A stretch of DNA of 64,000 nt from positions 27,027 through 91,026 of the forward strand of contig JANYJZ010000002.1 of assembly GCA_025358305.1 (NCBI GenBank), written 5' to 3'. Below are positions 1 to 7,442 of the stretch, piece after piece. Within the stretch, counting starts at the first letter, position 1. Each line of letters begins with the position of its first letter. Below the pieces are notes generated by a model. The model worked only from the letters and a program-made list of their open reading frames with translations, did no database searches and was not told the origin of the DNA. The position numbers and the translations under genes were made by a program. Source of the stretch: Ignavibacteriota bacterium. GTDB lineage: Bacteria > Bacteroidota > Ignavibacteria > UBA10030 > SZUA-254.

Positions 1-2
1 TA

Positions 3-533
3 TTTGAAAATGAACACCGGGAGCAATTACTAAGAAGTATTTGCAAGGCATATAGTGTAGATTTGTCCGGTTGGGCGATTGAGAAGACAGTTACAACTGA
101 TTTGACTGGAGAGGGAATTATCGACCTAATTAATGCACTGAAGTCTGTAAATGACATGATCTATCTCCATCAAGCATCAACTTCGGACGTCTTCAAGTTC
201 CAGGTTACGATGTTCTTCAAGGAACGGCAGTTAAATGTGACGCAAAACCACAAGGTAAATGGAAAGACTACTACGCATAAAATTGACTTCTACTATCGAC
301 GTCGTCAAGTTGACCATTTTATTAAGGTAATGTCCGGCTCACAGTTGCAGATGAAAGTAATACGCGCGGGTTTTAGCTATTATGATATTAGGGAAACGAA
401 GAAAGAATTTTCTTGGATTAACATTATTAATCCTGAAGATGAGTGGTCAAGCAGTTCCCTTGAAATATTGAATGGCTTCTCTAAGGTGATTAGTTGGGAG
501 CATAAGGATAGTCTCGTTAAGTTACTAAATTGA
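3..533 (+). CDS. Hypothetical protein, 5' end cut by the window edge
   Basis: The reading frame is open from the first complete codon at position 3 to a TGA stop at 531-533, so the true start lies outside the window. A TTG at 63 could serve as a start but nothing favours it. The visible part is about 176 residues, rich in Lys, Ile, Phe and Tyr, with no signal peptide, membrane segment or motif that I recognise. Codon use is AT-rich compared with the genes after 3040, in line with the accessory character of the first 3 kb. The stop lies 12 bases from the end of the IS1-like transposase gene on the other strand, so the IS may have inserted just downstream of it. Function unknown. Confidence 0.6.
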   Translation, partial: FENEHREQLLRSICKAYSVDLSGWAIEKTVTTDLTGEGIIDLINALKSVNDMIYLHQASTSDVFKFQVTMFFKERQLNVTQNHKVNGKTTTHKIDFYYRRRQVDHFIKVMSGSQLQMKVIRAGFSYYDIRETKKEFSWINIINPEDEWSSSSLEILNGFSKVISWEHKDSLVKLLN

Positions 534-545
534 TTTTCATTGACA

Positions 546-1385
546 TTACTTGGCTGCATCCGTTAGTTTCACCAAATCCTCAACGCACCAAAGCCTCTTC
601 GTGATCCCCGCCGCCTGAGCAGGTGTAACCCTCGTAGTCTTGTGAATCCGGCAGAAGTTGTAGTACATGAAGTGCAACGCGATTGCATATTCATGATTCT
701 CAATCTTTTTCGAGAACGCATTGGTGAGGCGTGTGAACCGGCGCATACTCATACGCATGGTAAGATTCTGACGCTCCACGAAGCTCGTAGAAACGTGCTT
801 CGGGTTAGGCTTACCAACAACAAGCTCTTTCCGCGTACCCGTACACTCCGCAGGACTATACCGCTTCTCCCCTCCGGGCGCTTCTCCGTAGATCTTAACT
901 AACTGCGCGTAGTCGATGTTCGCGCCGAACGCTCCTTCAACGGCGGCGAGATATACCTTGAGTCCATCCGTCGTAAGCTGAATGCGATTGGTAAGACGCT
1001 TCGCAACATCCTGCATGAACATGGTTGCGTAGCTCGCGTCTCGTTCCCCAACGAGATATGAAATGATGAGTTTGGAATCCGCATCAATCGCCGTCCATGT
1101 CCAAGCGTCCCCAACATCCTTCCGGTGCTTCATATCTTCGGGAACATTCTTTTCCTTCGCATACACGAACGACCAAATTTCATCGCACTCAACCCGCTTC
1201 GTCTTGAGGTTGCGGACGTTCTCGTTGTGATACCACTGGCATTCGCGGCCTACCTCAACGAGCAGCTTTGTCACGGTATTGATGGAAACATCCGCAATGC
1301 GGGAGGCGGAGCGGAGGCTATTTCCCTCAACAAGGAGGCTGATGATCTGGGTACGTTTTTCGAGCGAGAGGCGGTTCATTGTCAT
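546..1385 (-). CDS. IS1-like family transposase (DDE)
   Basis: The 279-residue protein catalyses movement of its own insertion sequence. The N-terminal 60 residues hold a helix-turn-helix region (SLRSASRIADVSINTVTKLL). A DDE core follows: Asp in CDEIWS (about residue 69), Asp in TTDGLK (about 139) and Glu in FVERQN (about 204). The final third has the HKTTRVTPAQAAGI pattern typical of the single-frame IS1-like transposases found widely in bacteria and archaea. The frame is intact, with no programmed frameshift needed, unlike classical IS1. Start ATG is at 1385, with a second ATG two codons on. A strong sigma-70-type promoter lies just upstream at 1409-1437. Base composition is more AT-rich than the chromosome to its right. 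It is probably active or recently active. Confidence 0.88.
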   Translation of the reverse strand: MTMNRLSLEKRTQIISLLVEGNSLRSASRIADVSINTVTKLLVEVGRECQWYHNENVRNLKTKRVECDEIWSFVYAKEKNVPEDMKHRKDVGDAWTWTAIDADSKLIISYLVGERDASYATMFMQDVAKRLTNRIQLTTDGLKVYLAAVEGAFGANIDYAQLVKIYGEAPGGEKRYSPAECTGTRKELVVGKPNPKHVSTSFVERQNLTMRMSMRRFTRLTNAFSKKIENHEYAIALHFMYYNFCRIHKTTRVTPAQAAGITKRLWCVEDLVKLTDAAK

Positions 1386-1408
1386 GCTTTCGATTATTGA
1401 TCTATACC

Positions 1409-1437
1409 AATATACGACATTAATCTTGACTTGTCAA
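1409..1437 (-). promoter_or_regulatory. Sigma-70-type promoter of the transposase gene
   Basis: On the minus strand TTGACA (1437-1432) is followed after exactly 17 bases by TATATT (1414-1409). Transcription would begin near 1402, giving a leader of about 17 bases before the ATG at 1385. This is a near-consensus promoter, which is unusual for an IS. Confidence 0.7.
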
Positions 1438-1474
1438 GTATATAGTTCAGTTTAAAGAAATACGTGATTTGAGA

Positions 1475-1757
1475 CAAAAAAGAACCCGCACCGGCCTAAA
1501 CCGATGCGGGTTTGGGTAATCAATCGCCCTGGGACTATAACCGTAGCGGAATAGGGGTTCTCCGATTGCTCGGAAAAGTTACCCTACGAGACGGTTTTGT
1601 CCTGTTCCATTTGAGATGCTGCTTGGACATAGGAACTCCGTGATTTGTGACTGAAAGCTCTTGCGCGAGTCACGGAGATTCCTTACCTTACGTCTGCATG
1701 ATCTACCGTGACCACGCGGAAGCGTGGTTTAGTGCCCGATGTGAACGCATCGGGCAC
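1475..1757 (-). ncRNA. Candidate structured noncoding RNA or structured 3' UTR
   Basis: This stretch between the transposase gene and the gene at 1809-2603 has no convincing reading frame but many complementary segments. Read on the minus strand they are: a hairpin of GTGCCCGATG with CATCGGGCAC (1757-1732), ACCACGC with GCGTGGT (1728-1711), GGAA-TCTCCGTGA with TCACGGA-TTCC (about 1681-1635), and GGGTAA...AATCG with CGATT...TTACCC (about 1583-1514). At the end is an intrinsic terminator (1512-1476). Such density of pairing with a terminal T-run suggests a transcript of about 280 bases. I do not recognise the family. It could also be the untranslated tail of the upstream mRNA, or several unrelated hairpins. 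The strand is inferred only from the terminator. Confidence 0.35.
1476..1512 (-). terminator. Intrinsic terminator
   Basis: On the minus strand the arm AACCCGCA-T-CGG pairs with CCG-G-TGCGGGTT (one mismatch, loop of six bases), followed by CTTTTTTG. It would end transcripts coming from the 1809-2603 gene or from the structured stretch before it. Confidence 0.7.
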
Positions 1758-1762
1758 TTTCA
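1732..1762 (+). terminator. Strong hairpin, possible terminator
   Basis: GTGCCCGATG (1732-1741) and CATCGGGCAC (1748-1757) form a perfect 10-bp stem with a six-base loop, followed on the plus strand by TTTCATTAT. The tail is weak in T, so termination is uncertain. The hairpin may instead be part of the structured RNA on the other strand. Confidence 0.4.
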
Positions 1763-1808
1763 TTATAACGCCATTTAATATGTTTTACATGTACGTTTAT
1801 ATGATCGC

Positions 1809-2603
1809 TTACATGAATTTCTCCTTGCGATCATAAATTCCACGAATCTGGCCCGCAGTTAGCCTCTCTCCGAAAAGCGCCTCCGATTTCTGCTCCAACG
1901 TCTTGAAAACATCCACCGTTGATTGCTTGCCCGTACCGTAAAGTTCATGGTAAGCCGTCACAATTAGCGGGGTAAGTTCGTTTAATCGTTCCCGCGTTCT
2001 ACGAGTCCTACTTTTGGTGGTCGTTATGGGATGGCTCGCGGTAGTCTTACTTTCTTGAATCGATCCGGCCCCGCCTTGGATGAGATTGATGGGAAGGATC
2101 AAACGAAACGCTTTATGACGCTCAATTAGCTGGGAGTATGCTCCGCCTCTCCGCTGAACAACTGCGGTCTTGCGCTCTATCGATTCAATTCTTTCGCGCT
2201 TTTCGCGATTCTCCTCCTCCGTCAACTCATCGTCTGTTTTCGTAATGGGTAATCTATTCACAATTTGCCCGGTTGTTTGGTCTCTCCACTCTTTATACCG
2301 AACCCAGGGTCCATTCTGGGAGATAGCACGTTTTTCATGATTCATATCTAATAGCATATTATCGTATACTTCTATGAACCATTCTGGAGTTCGTACACGA
2401 CTATCTTCTTCGAGCCGACAATCGAGAAGAAGAAGCTTATTCGACTCGAATATATTGGTAACTCCATCAGATATCAAGATTTCAAATAATTCCAACTCTG
2501 TCATACGCGATAAAAAAAATGCTTCTCGTGCGTTGGAATGGGTTCCCCCATCCTCGCCGTCAAAGCGGCGAACGAGAAGCATTAAAAATGTTGATTGGCG
2601 CAT
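1809..2603 (-). CDS. Hypothetical protein
   Basis: A 264-residue soluble, highly charged protein. The middle (about residues 125-155) is rich in Glu, Arg and Lys and may form a coiled coil. The C-terminal 60 residues (from RTRRTRERLNELTPLI) look like a compact helical DNA- or RNA-binding-type domain, but I cannot name it. No signal peptide or membrane segment. The ATG at 2603 lacks a good ribosome-binding site, so a start at the internal Met at residue 8 or 34 is possible. It lies 40 bases downstream of the KGG-type protein gene on the same strand, so the two could be co-transcribed. Function unknown. Its location beside an IS and its AT-richer composition suggest accessory DNA. Confidence 0.55.
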   Translation of the reverse strand: MRQSTFLMLLVRRFDGEDGGTHSNAREAFFLSRMTELELFEILISDGVTNIFESNKLLLLDCRLEEDSRVRTPEWFIEVYDNMLLDMNHEKRAISQNGPWVRYKEWRDQTTGQIVNRLPITKTDDELTEEENREKRERIESIERKTAVVQRRGGAYSQLIERHKAFRLILPINLIQGGAGSIQESKTTASHPITTTKSRTRRTRERLNELTPLIVTAYHELYGTGKQSTVDVFKTLEQKSEALFGERLTAGQIRGIYDRKEKFM

Positions 2604-2643
2604 CCAACGCGGCGAGCCAATTCACAGATATGTCGGGGTAAAA

Positions 2644-2880
2644 CTACTTCTTTTTAGCCCATCGGGTTTGAGCGGCTTTCTTGGCGATCTGTGAGCGTTT
2701 CTTAGGGCTGAGCGCGTCGGCCCTTGCCCTGCCTCCTTTGAGGCCGCCTAATCGTCCAAGAGCAACGGCGGCGGGGTTGCGTGTATCGGGAGGTAAGTTC
2801 TCCTCCTTCTGATGCGTGGCGAGATCGGTAACGAGCTTCGCCAGGGTATTGGGGTCGCGGGGTCTTTTGGGTTTCTTCAT
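2644..2880 (-). CDS. Small basic H1-like or KGG-type protein
   Basis: The 78-residue protein is strongly basic. It starts with the MKKPKRPRDPNTLAKLV pattern and carries AAVALGRLGGLKGGRARAD followed by a Lys/Ala-rich tail (AKKAAQTRWAKKK). This matches a widespread family of short bacterial proteins often annotated as histone H1-like or as RNA-binding. Its true role is unclear. The start at 2880 fits the family N-terminus. A promoter at 2886-2914 would start transcription almost exactly at this ATG, suggesting a leaderless mRNA. It is the first gene of a possible two-gene unit with 1809-2603. Confidence 0.7.
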   Translation of the reverse strand: MKKPKRPRDPNTLAKLVTDLATHQKEENLPPDTRNPAAVALGRLGGLKGGRARADALSPKKRSQIAKKAAQTRWAKKK

Positions 2881-2885
2881 ACCAT

Positions 2886-2914
2886 AATATAACCAATCCT
2901 GCCTATCCGGTCAA
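2886..2914 (-). promoter_or_regulatory. Sigma-70-type promoter, possibly giving a leaderless mRNA
   Basis: On the minus strand TTGACC (2914-2909), a 17-base spacer and TATATT (2891-2886). The predicted transcription start is at 2880 plus or minus one base, which coincides with the start codon of the KGG-type protein gene. Confidence 0.55.
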
Positions 2915-3039
2915 GCATAAATCGGGAGCGAGGATTTCAAACTGAGACACTACCGTCCGGCCAGTCTATTAGGAATTCAGCGGATTATTCAGTAAAATTA
3001 TCCCCGACACATGGCACACTCGCACGAAAACGACGTCGT

Positions 3040-3774
3040 ATGCTCCGTGATTTAATCCGGACGATGGGCCTAAAGGCGCCCGAGGTGGCTCCCACGAAGG
3101 ATTTTTCGGACGAGCAGCGCGCGCTTTACGACCGATTGAAGCCGTTCACGATGACGAGCCTCGAGCGCGTCGCTTCCCTGGTCTCCGCCGTGGAATATCT
3201 CACCGCCAATACGCTCGACGGACCGATACTCGAATGCGGCGTGTGGCGCGGCGGCAGCATGATGGCCGTCGCACTGACCCTTCTTCGGCTCGGCGACACC
3301 TCTCGCGAGCTCTATCTCCTCGATACGTACGAAGGCATGACGCAGCCGACGGCGAAAGATACCGACGTCGACGGACGGGCGGCGAGCGAGATACTCCGCT
3401 CCGCGGAAAAGACCGCGATCGGCTCCGCCTGGTGCTTCGCCTCCCTGGACGACGTCCGACAGAATCTTGCCTCGACGGGCTACCCGATGGAGAAGGTCCA
3501 TTTCGTGCAGGGCCGCGTCGAGGAGACCATTCCCGGGACGCTTCCGGAGAGCCTCGCGCTCCTTCGTCTCGACACGGACTGGTACGAATCGACCCTCCAC
3601 GAGCTCAATCACCTCTACCCGCGGCTCATGAGGAACGGCATCCTCATCATCGACGACTACGGGCATTGGGACGGGGCGAAGCGCGCGGTCCACGAGTACT
3701 TCGCTCGGCAGCCGTTCTCGCCGCTCCTCCAGCGGATCGACTACACCGGTAGACTCGTGGTGAAGACCGCGTGA
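3040..3774 (+). CDS. TylF/MycF-type SAM-dependent O-methyltransferase
   Basis: The 244-residue protein is predicted to methylate a sugar hydroxyl, as macrocin O-methyltransferase (TylF) and MycF do. Visible hallmarks are the SAM-binding loop LECGVWRGGS (residues 64-73), YLLDTYEGM (about 111), the acidic metal-binding segment LLRLDTDWYEST (about 178) and IIDDYGHWDGAKRAV (about 206), in which the Asp pair and neighbouring residues bind the divalent metal in this family. In this context the substrate is more likely a surface polysaccharide or lipid-linked glycan than an antibiotic. It begins a methyltransferase/glycosyltransferase run, and the next gene overlaps its stop by four bases (GTGA). 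No strong ribosome-binding site precedes 3040, so the exact start is not certain. Confidence 0.85.
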   Translation: MLRDLIRTMGLKAPEVAPTKDFSDEQRALYDRLKPFTMTSLERVASLVSAVEYLTANTLDGPILECGVWRGGSMMAVALTLLRLGDTSRELYLLDTYEGMTQPTAKDTDVDGRAASEILRSAEKTAIGSAWCFASLDDVRQNLASTGYPMEKVHFVQGRVEETIPGTLPESLALLRLDTDWYESTLHELNHLYPRLMRNGILIIDDYGHWDGAKRAVHEYFARQPFSPLLQRIDYTGRLVVKTA

Positions 3775-4499
3775 CGTCGGCAGTGATGTCCGCTGCCGAC
3801 GACATCGCAGCCGCCCGCCTCCGCCGTCCTGCAACCTCGCTCGCGAACTGGGACTACCTCGTCATGCGGCCCCTCATCGACTGGATGCGCGACGTCGCCG
3901 TCCAGTACGTCCAGGGGGCTGTTCTGGACTACGGATGCGGGAACAAGCCGTACCAGTCGTTCTTCGAAGGGCGGTTCACCTCGTATGTCGGAGCGGATGT
4001 CGCACAGAACACCATCGGCACCGTGGAGATCGTGCTCGGCGCGTCGACCACGCTTCCGGTCGCCGACCGGTCGTTCTCGACGGTCCTCTCCACCCAGGTT
4101 TTCGAGCACGTTCCCAATCCCGACGTCTATCTTGCCGAAGCGTCGCGTGTTCTCGCCGCGGGGGGTCATCTCATCCTGACGTGCCCCGGTGCGTGGATGC
4201 TGCACGAAGAGCCGCATGACTACTGGCGGTATACGCGGTACGGACTGGCGCACATCCTGCAGAAGCACGGCTTTGACGCCGTCCGGATCGACGCGGGCGG
4301 GGGAGCCTGGCGGCTGATCGGCCAGACGTTCCTCAATCATTTGGCGTTCGGACGGAAATATTCCATTCCTCTGGTCTCGAAGGCTGCATTTTGGATCTGG
4401 GTCGTCGCCGTGAACGTGCTCTTCTCCTTCCTCGACAGGATCAACACGAACACGAAGGACACAGTCAACTACATGGTTATTGCACGAAAGCGCGATTGA
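3771..4499 (+). CDS. Class I SAM-dependent methyltransferase (type 11)
   Basis: A 242-residue methyltransferase with motif I VLDYGCGNKP at residues 51-60 and the later strand FSTVLSTQVFEHVPNPDVYL typical of Methyltransf_11 proteins. The HDYWRYTRYGL segment is common in those linked to glycan clusters. The C-terminal 40 residues contain a hydrophobic stretch (FWIWVVAVNVLFSFL) that may be a membrane-associated helix. The GTG start at 3771 overlaps the previous stop, and the stop shares one base with the next ATG at 4499, so the three genes are probably translationally coupled. The substrate is unknown. The context suggests modification of a lipid-linked sugar or glycan. Confidence 0.83.
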   Translation: MTSAVMSAADDIAAARLRRPATSLANWDYLVMRPLIDWMRDVAVQYVQGAVLDYGCGNKPYQSFFEGRFTSYVGADVAQNTIGTVEIVLGASTTLPVADRSFSTVLSTQVFEHVPNPDVYLAEASRVLAAGGHLILTCPGAWMLHEEPHDYWRYTRYGLAHILQKHGFDAVRIDAGGGAWRLIGQTFLNHLAFGRKYSIPLVSKAAFWIWVVAVNVLFSFLDRINTNTKDTVNYMVIARKRD

Positions 4500-5329
4500 T
4501 GGCGGAGCATTCACCAAAGTTGGCGATCGTTGACAAGCACGCGACCATCGAGTCGGGGCGCCTTCCTGAGATGCACGGTTCGACGATCGTGGAGCAGATC
4601 CACATCGAACGCTACCGCTATGCCCTGTCGTCGATCGGGGGCGGGGCCGTGCTTGACATCGCGTCCGGCATCGGGTACGGGACCAATATGCTGGCGCAGG
4701 ATGCCCGCGTGAAGAGCGTGACGGGCGTCGACGTGTCGAAGGAGGCGATCGCAAAGGCGCGCTCGGCGTTCGCGGCCCCCAACCTGCGCTTCGAGCTCGT
4801 GGACGGCAACTCCCTCCCGTTCGCCGACGAATCGTTTGATGCAATCGTCAGCTTCGAGACGATCGAGCACACGGCCGACCCGCACGCGTTCCTCGCGGAG
4901 CTGCGCCGGGTGCTCCGGACCGGCGGCGCGCTCGTCATCTCGACGCCGAACAAGCGCTTCCATTCCCACCGCAAGCGCGCTCCCTGGAATCCGTTCCACA
5001 CCGTTGAGTATTATCCCGAGGAGTTCCGCGGCGTCCTCCGCAGCGTCTTTCCGAACATCACGTTCTGGGGAGGGCAGGAGTTCCTCGAAACGGGGAGAAG
5101 GGACGTCCTGCGGTACAACTGGGTGGAGTTCCGGTACTACAATCTCGACCACCATCCGCTCCTCTCGAAGATCGTCACGCCGCTCAAGCAGCTGAAGCGC
5201 TCCGTCGCCGGGTCGGCGAAGGATGCCGGCGCTCCTCCCGATCCCGCGCTCCTACGGTTCCGGACGGCCGTCGTGCCGGCGGTGGAGGGGAGGGAAGCCT
5301 TCACGATGGTCGCCCGCTGCACAAAATAG
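4499..5329 (+). CDS. Class I SAM-dependent methyltransferase
   Basis: I place the start at the ATG at 4499, which overlaps the previous stop by one base (TGATG), rather than at an earlier in-frame codon inside the preceding gene. The 276-residue product then begins MAEHSPKLAIVDKH. Motif I is VLDIASGIGY (51-60), followed by the acidic VTGVDVSKEAI, then FDAIVSFETIEH and LRRVLRTGGALVISTPNK, all standard for SAM methyltransferases. The HTVEYYPEEF segment after motif III is typical of small-molecule or glycan methyltransferases. It is followed after 17 bases by a GT4 gene. The exact acceptor cannot be deduced. Confidence 0.85.
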   Translation: MAEHSPKLAIVDKHATIESGRLPEMHGSTIVEQIHIERYRYALSSIGGGAVLDIASGIGYGTNMLAQDARVKSVTGVDVSKEAIAKARSAFAAPNLRFELVDGNSLPFADESFDAIVSFETIEHTADPHAFLAELRRVLRTGGALVISTPNKRFHSHRKRAPWNPFHTVEYYPEEFRGVLRSVFPNITFWGGQEFLETGRRDVLRYNWVEFRYYNLDHHPLLSKIVTPLKQLKRSVAGSAKDAGAPPDPALLRFRTAVVPAVEGREAFTMVARCTK

Positions 5330-5346
5330 CGAAGCCCGAAGCGTCC

Positions 5347-6474
5347 GTGGTCCCCGCAAAAACCAGCCTCCTCATCACGACGGACAACCTCGACCACGGC
5401 GGAGTGGAGGAAGTCATCTTCAATTATGCGAAGCTCCTCGACAAGGAGGCTTTCGATGTGACTGTCGCCTGTCTCCGGCCGGGGACGATCTCAGCGAAGA
5501 TCGCCGCGGTCCCGGGAGTGCGGCTCGTCCACATTGCGACGAAGAGCCGCATCCTGCGGCTCGTCCGGTTCGCCGCGCTCGCCCGCGCGGTGAAGGCGGA
5601 TATCGTTCACAATCATGCATGTTGGTACGGTCATCTCGCGGGCACGCTTTCCGGCGCGAAGAACGTCGAGACCATCCACAACATGTTCTCCTGGTTCACC
5701 TGGTTTGAACGCTGGCACTACGGGCTCTACAGCCTCTTGGCGCAGACGATGATCGCAGTTTCCGACCATGTTCGGCGCTACACGCTCGACCACATTCCCC
5801 TCATGAACCCGTCGAAGCTCGTCGTGGTACGCAACGGCATCCCCGTCGAACGCTTTCGTGACGTCAAAGCGGACGAGGAGCTCCGGCGCCGCCACGGCAT
5901 CGCTTCCGGCGCGCCCGTCATCGGGTTCGTCGGCCGGCTCACGTTCCAGAAAGGGGTCGAACATCTCATTGACGCGGCCGCCCTCCTCGCGGCGACGCAT
6001 CCGGAGGCGAGGATCCTCATTGTCGGAGAAGGGGATCTCTGGGATGACCTGCAGACGCGTGCCGCGGACCGGCCACAGGTCATCTTTGCCGGATACCAGC
6101 AGGAGATTCCGCGGTATCTTGCCATGTTCGACGTCTTTATCCTTCCGTCGCAATTCGAAGGACTGCCGATGAGCGTCCTCGAGGCGATGGCGGCCGGCAA
6201 GCCGGTCGTTGCGACCGCCGTCGGAGGGACGCCCGAGGTCGTCGTCGACGGGGTGACGGGCTTTCTCGTGGAGCCGAAACGAGCGGACCAGCTTGCAGAG
6301 CGACTTTCGCGCCTCATCGGCGATCCGGAGCTGCGCCTGCGGATGGGAGCGGCCGGACGTGCGCGCGTCATGTCCCATTTTTCCGCAGAGGGGATGGTCC
6401 GGGCGACGGAAGCAATCTACGCTGATCTCGTCGCAGGTCGGCGACGGCGGGCCGGGCAGCGGACCCCCGGATAA
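5347..6474 (+). CDS. Glycosyltransferase family 4
   Basis: A 375-residue GT-B enzyme that transfers a sugar from a nucleotide donor. The N-terminal acceptor domain starts with ITTDNLDHGGVEEVIFNYA, the classical GGxE-type entry of GT4. The C-terminal donor domain has FVGRLTFQKGVEHLI (about residue 196) and the EX7E motif in FEGLPMSVLEAMAAGKPVV (about 277), followed by GGTPEVV. The start is GTG at 5347, as no ATG is available close by. It sits at the end of a tight run of methyltransferase genes, and an intrinsic terminator follows at 6521-6555. Likely role: assembly of a surface polysaccharide or glycolipid at the inner face of the membrane. Confidence 0.87.
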   Translation: MVPAKTSLLITTDNLDHGGVEEVIFNYAKLLDKEAFDVTVACLRPGTISAKIAAVPGVRLVHIATKSRILRLVRFAALARAVKADIVHNHACWYGHLAGTLSGAKNVETIHNMFSWFTWFERWHYGLYSLLAQTMIAVSDHVRRYTLDHIPLMNPSKLVVVRNGIPVERFRDVKADEELRRRHGIASGAPVIGFVGRLTFQKGVEHLIDAAALLAATHPEARILIVGEGDLWDDLQTRAADRPQVIFAGYQQEIPRYLAMFDVFILPSQFEGLPMSVLEAMAAGKPVVATAVGGTPEVVVDGVTGFLVEPKRADQLAERLSRLIGDPELRLRMGAAGRARVMSHFSAEGMVRATEAIYADLVAGRRRRAGQRTPG

Positions 6475-6520
6475 GTCTCCGATGGCGCTTGCGGTCGGCC
6501 GTGCGAATGGACCCCGATCT

Positions 6521-6556
6521 GCGGACGGCATCTCGTGCCGCCCGTTTTCTTTTTTC
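6521..6556 (+). terminator. Intrinsic terminator after the first glycan operon
   Basis: GGACGGCA (6523-6530) pairs with TGCCGCCC (6536-6543) with one mismatch and a five-base loop, followed by GTTTTCTTTTTT. Confidence 0.65.
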
Positions 6557-6623
6557 CTCAAAAAATTGGATATTGTTCCCGTTCACGGCAGCGGGCCGTG
6601 CGAATGATCATTCTCTGGAACCC

Positions 6624-7430
6624 ATGAGCGTACAGCGGACCCCCTATAAGATGTATCATCCGGCCGAGCAGGTGACGGCGCTGGACACCCACGGCCAGTC
6701 GTGGCGCGGCGAGGCCGTGCAGGAAAATATCGATCTCTGTCAGTATCAGCTGATCGAACCGGTGTTCCGAACGTATCTCCCGAAGACGGGAAGGATCCTC
6801 GAATCGGGAAGCGGGATCGGGCGGTGGGTCTTCTACCTCCTGAAGCTCGGGTACGACATCATCGGGATCGATATCGCGGAGGATGTCTTCCGCATCGTGA
6901 GGGAATACGATCCGAACGCGCCGATCTATGCCGAAGATATTCTCCATTCGTCGTACGCCGACCGATCGTTCGCGGCGGTCATCTCGCTCGGGGTTCTCGA
7001 GCATTTTGAGGAAGGCCCCCAGGCCGGGCTGCGCGAGGCGCACAGGCTCCTGAGCGACGATGGGCTCTTCTTCGTCTCCGTGCCGCTGCAGAATGCGAGC
7101 AGGCTCACGCTCGCCAACCGCCTCAAGGCGCTCAAGCGCCGGCTCCGGGAAGCGAAGGGAGCCGCGTACGTATTTGAAGAGTACCGGTATACCCGGGCGG
7201 AGTTCGAGGCGCTCCTTTCCGAATCGCGGTTCGACATCATCGCGGTCACCCCCGATGACTTCACGCCGCCGAAAAACATCGGACTCTATGTCGACTATCC
7301 CTTCCTGCGGCACGCAACCCGAAAGTGGGAGCTCAACATTTTTGGACGGGCGCTCTTTGCGCTCCTGAACGCCGTATCACCCTGGATCTGCACCGGCGGC
7401 ATTCTCTGGGTCTGCCGGAAGAAGCCCTAG
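6624..7430 (+). CDS. Class I SAM-dependent methyltransferase
   Basis: The ATG at 6624 starts a 268-residue protein (MSVQRTPYKMYHPAEQ) and is preferred over upstream in-frame codons that would run through the terminator. The SAM-binding region ILESGSGIGRWVFYLLKLGYDIIGIDIAEDVF lies at about 55-86, in shortened form GSGIGR. SFAAVISLGVLEHFEEG and HRLLSDDGLFFVSVP follow as motifs II and III. The last 40 residues are hydrophobic (FGRALFALLNAVSPWICTGG), which suggests a membrane-associated end, as seen in methyltransferases acting on lipid-linked sugars. It is followed after 12 bases by a GT87-like gene, so the two likely share a transcript. Confidence 0.83.
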   Translation: MSVQRTPYKMYHPAEQVTALDTHGQSWRGEAVQENIDLCQYQLIEPVFRTYLPKTGRILESGSGIGRWVFYLLKLGYDIIGIDIAEDVFRIVREYDPNAPIYAEDILHSSYADRSFAAVISLGVLEHFEEGPQAGLREAHRLLSDDGLFFVSVPLQNASRLTLANRLKALKRRLREAKGAAYVFEEYRYTRAEFEALLSESRFDIIAVTPDDFTPPKNIGLYVDYPFLRHATRKWELNIFGRALFALLNAVSPWICTGGILWVCRKKP

Positions 7431-7442
7431 CGGTTAGGCCCG

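Larger units (their letters stand above)
538..1445 (-). mobile_element. IS1-like insertion sequence, ends not resolved
   Basis: The transposase gene and its promoter define the body of the element. I looked for terminal inverted repeats between 520 and 560 and between 1390 and 1460. I found only a shared TTGACA-like hexamer on both sides, which may be chance, so the boundaries are approximate. Target-site duplications were not identified. Confidence 0.45.

Noticed and set aside
520..1460. Terminal inverted repeats of the IS1-like element
   Set aside because: Only a short TTGACA-like match on both sides was found, not a convincing repeat pair.
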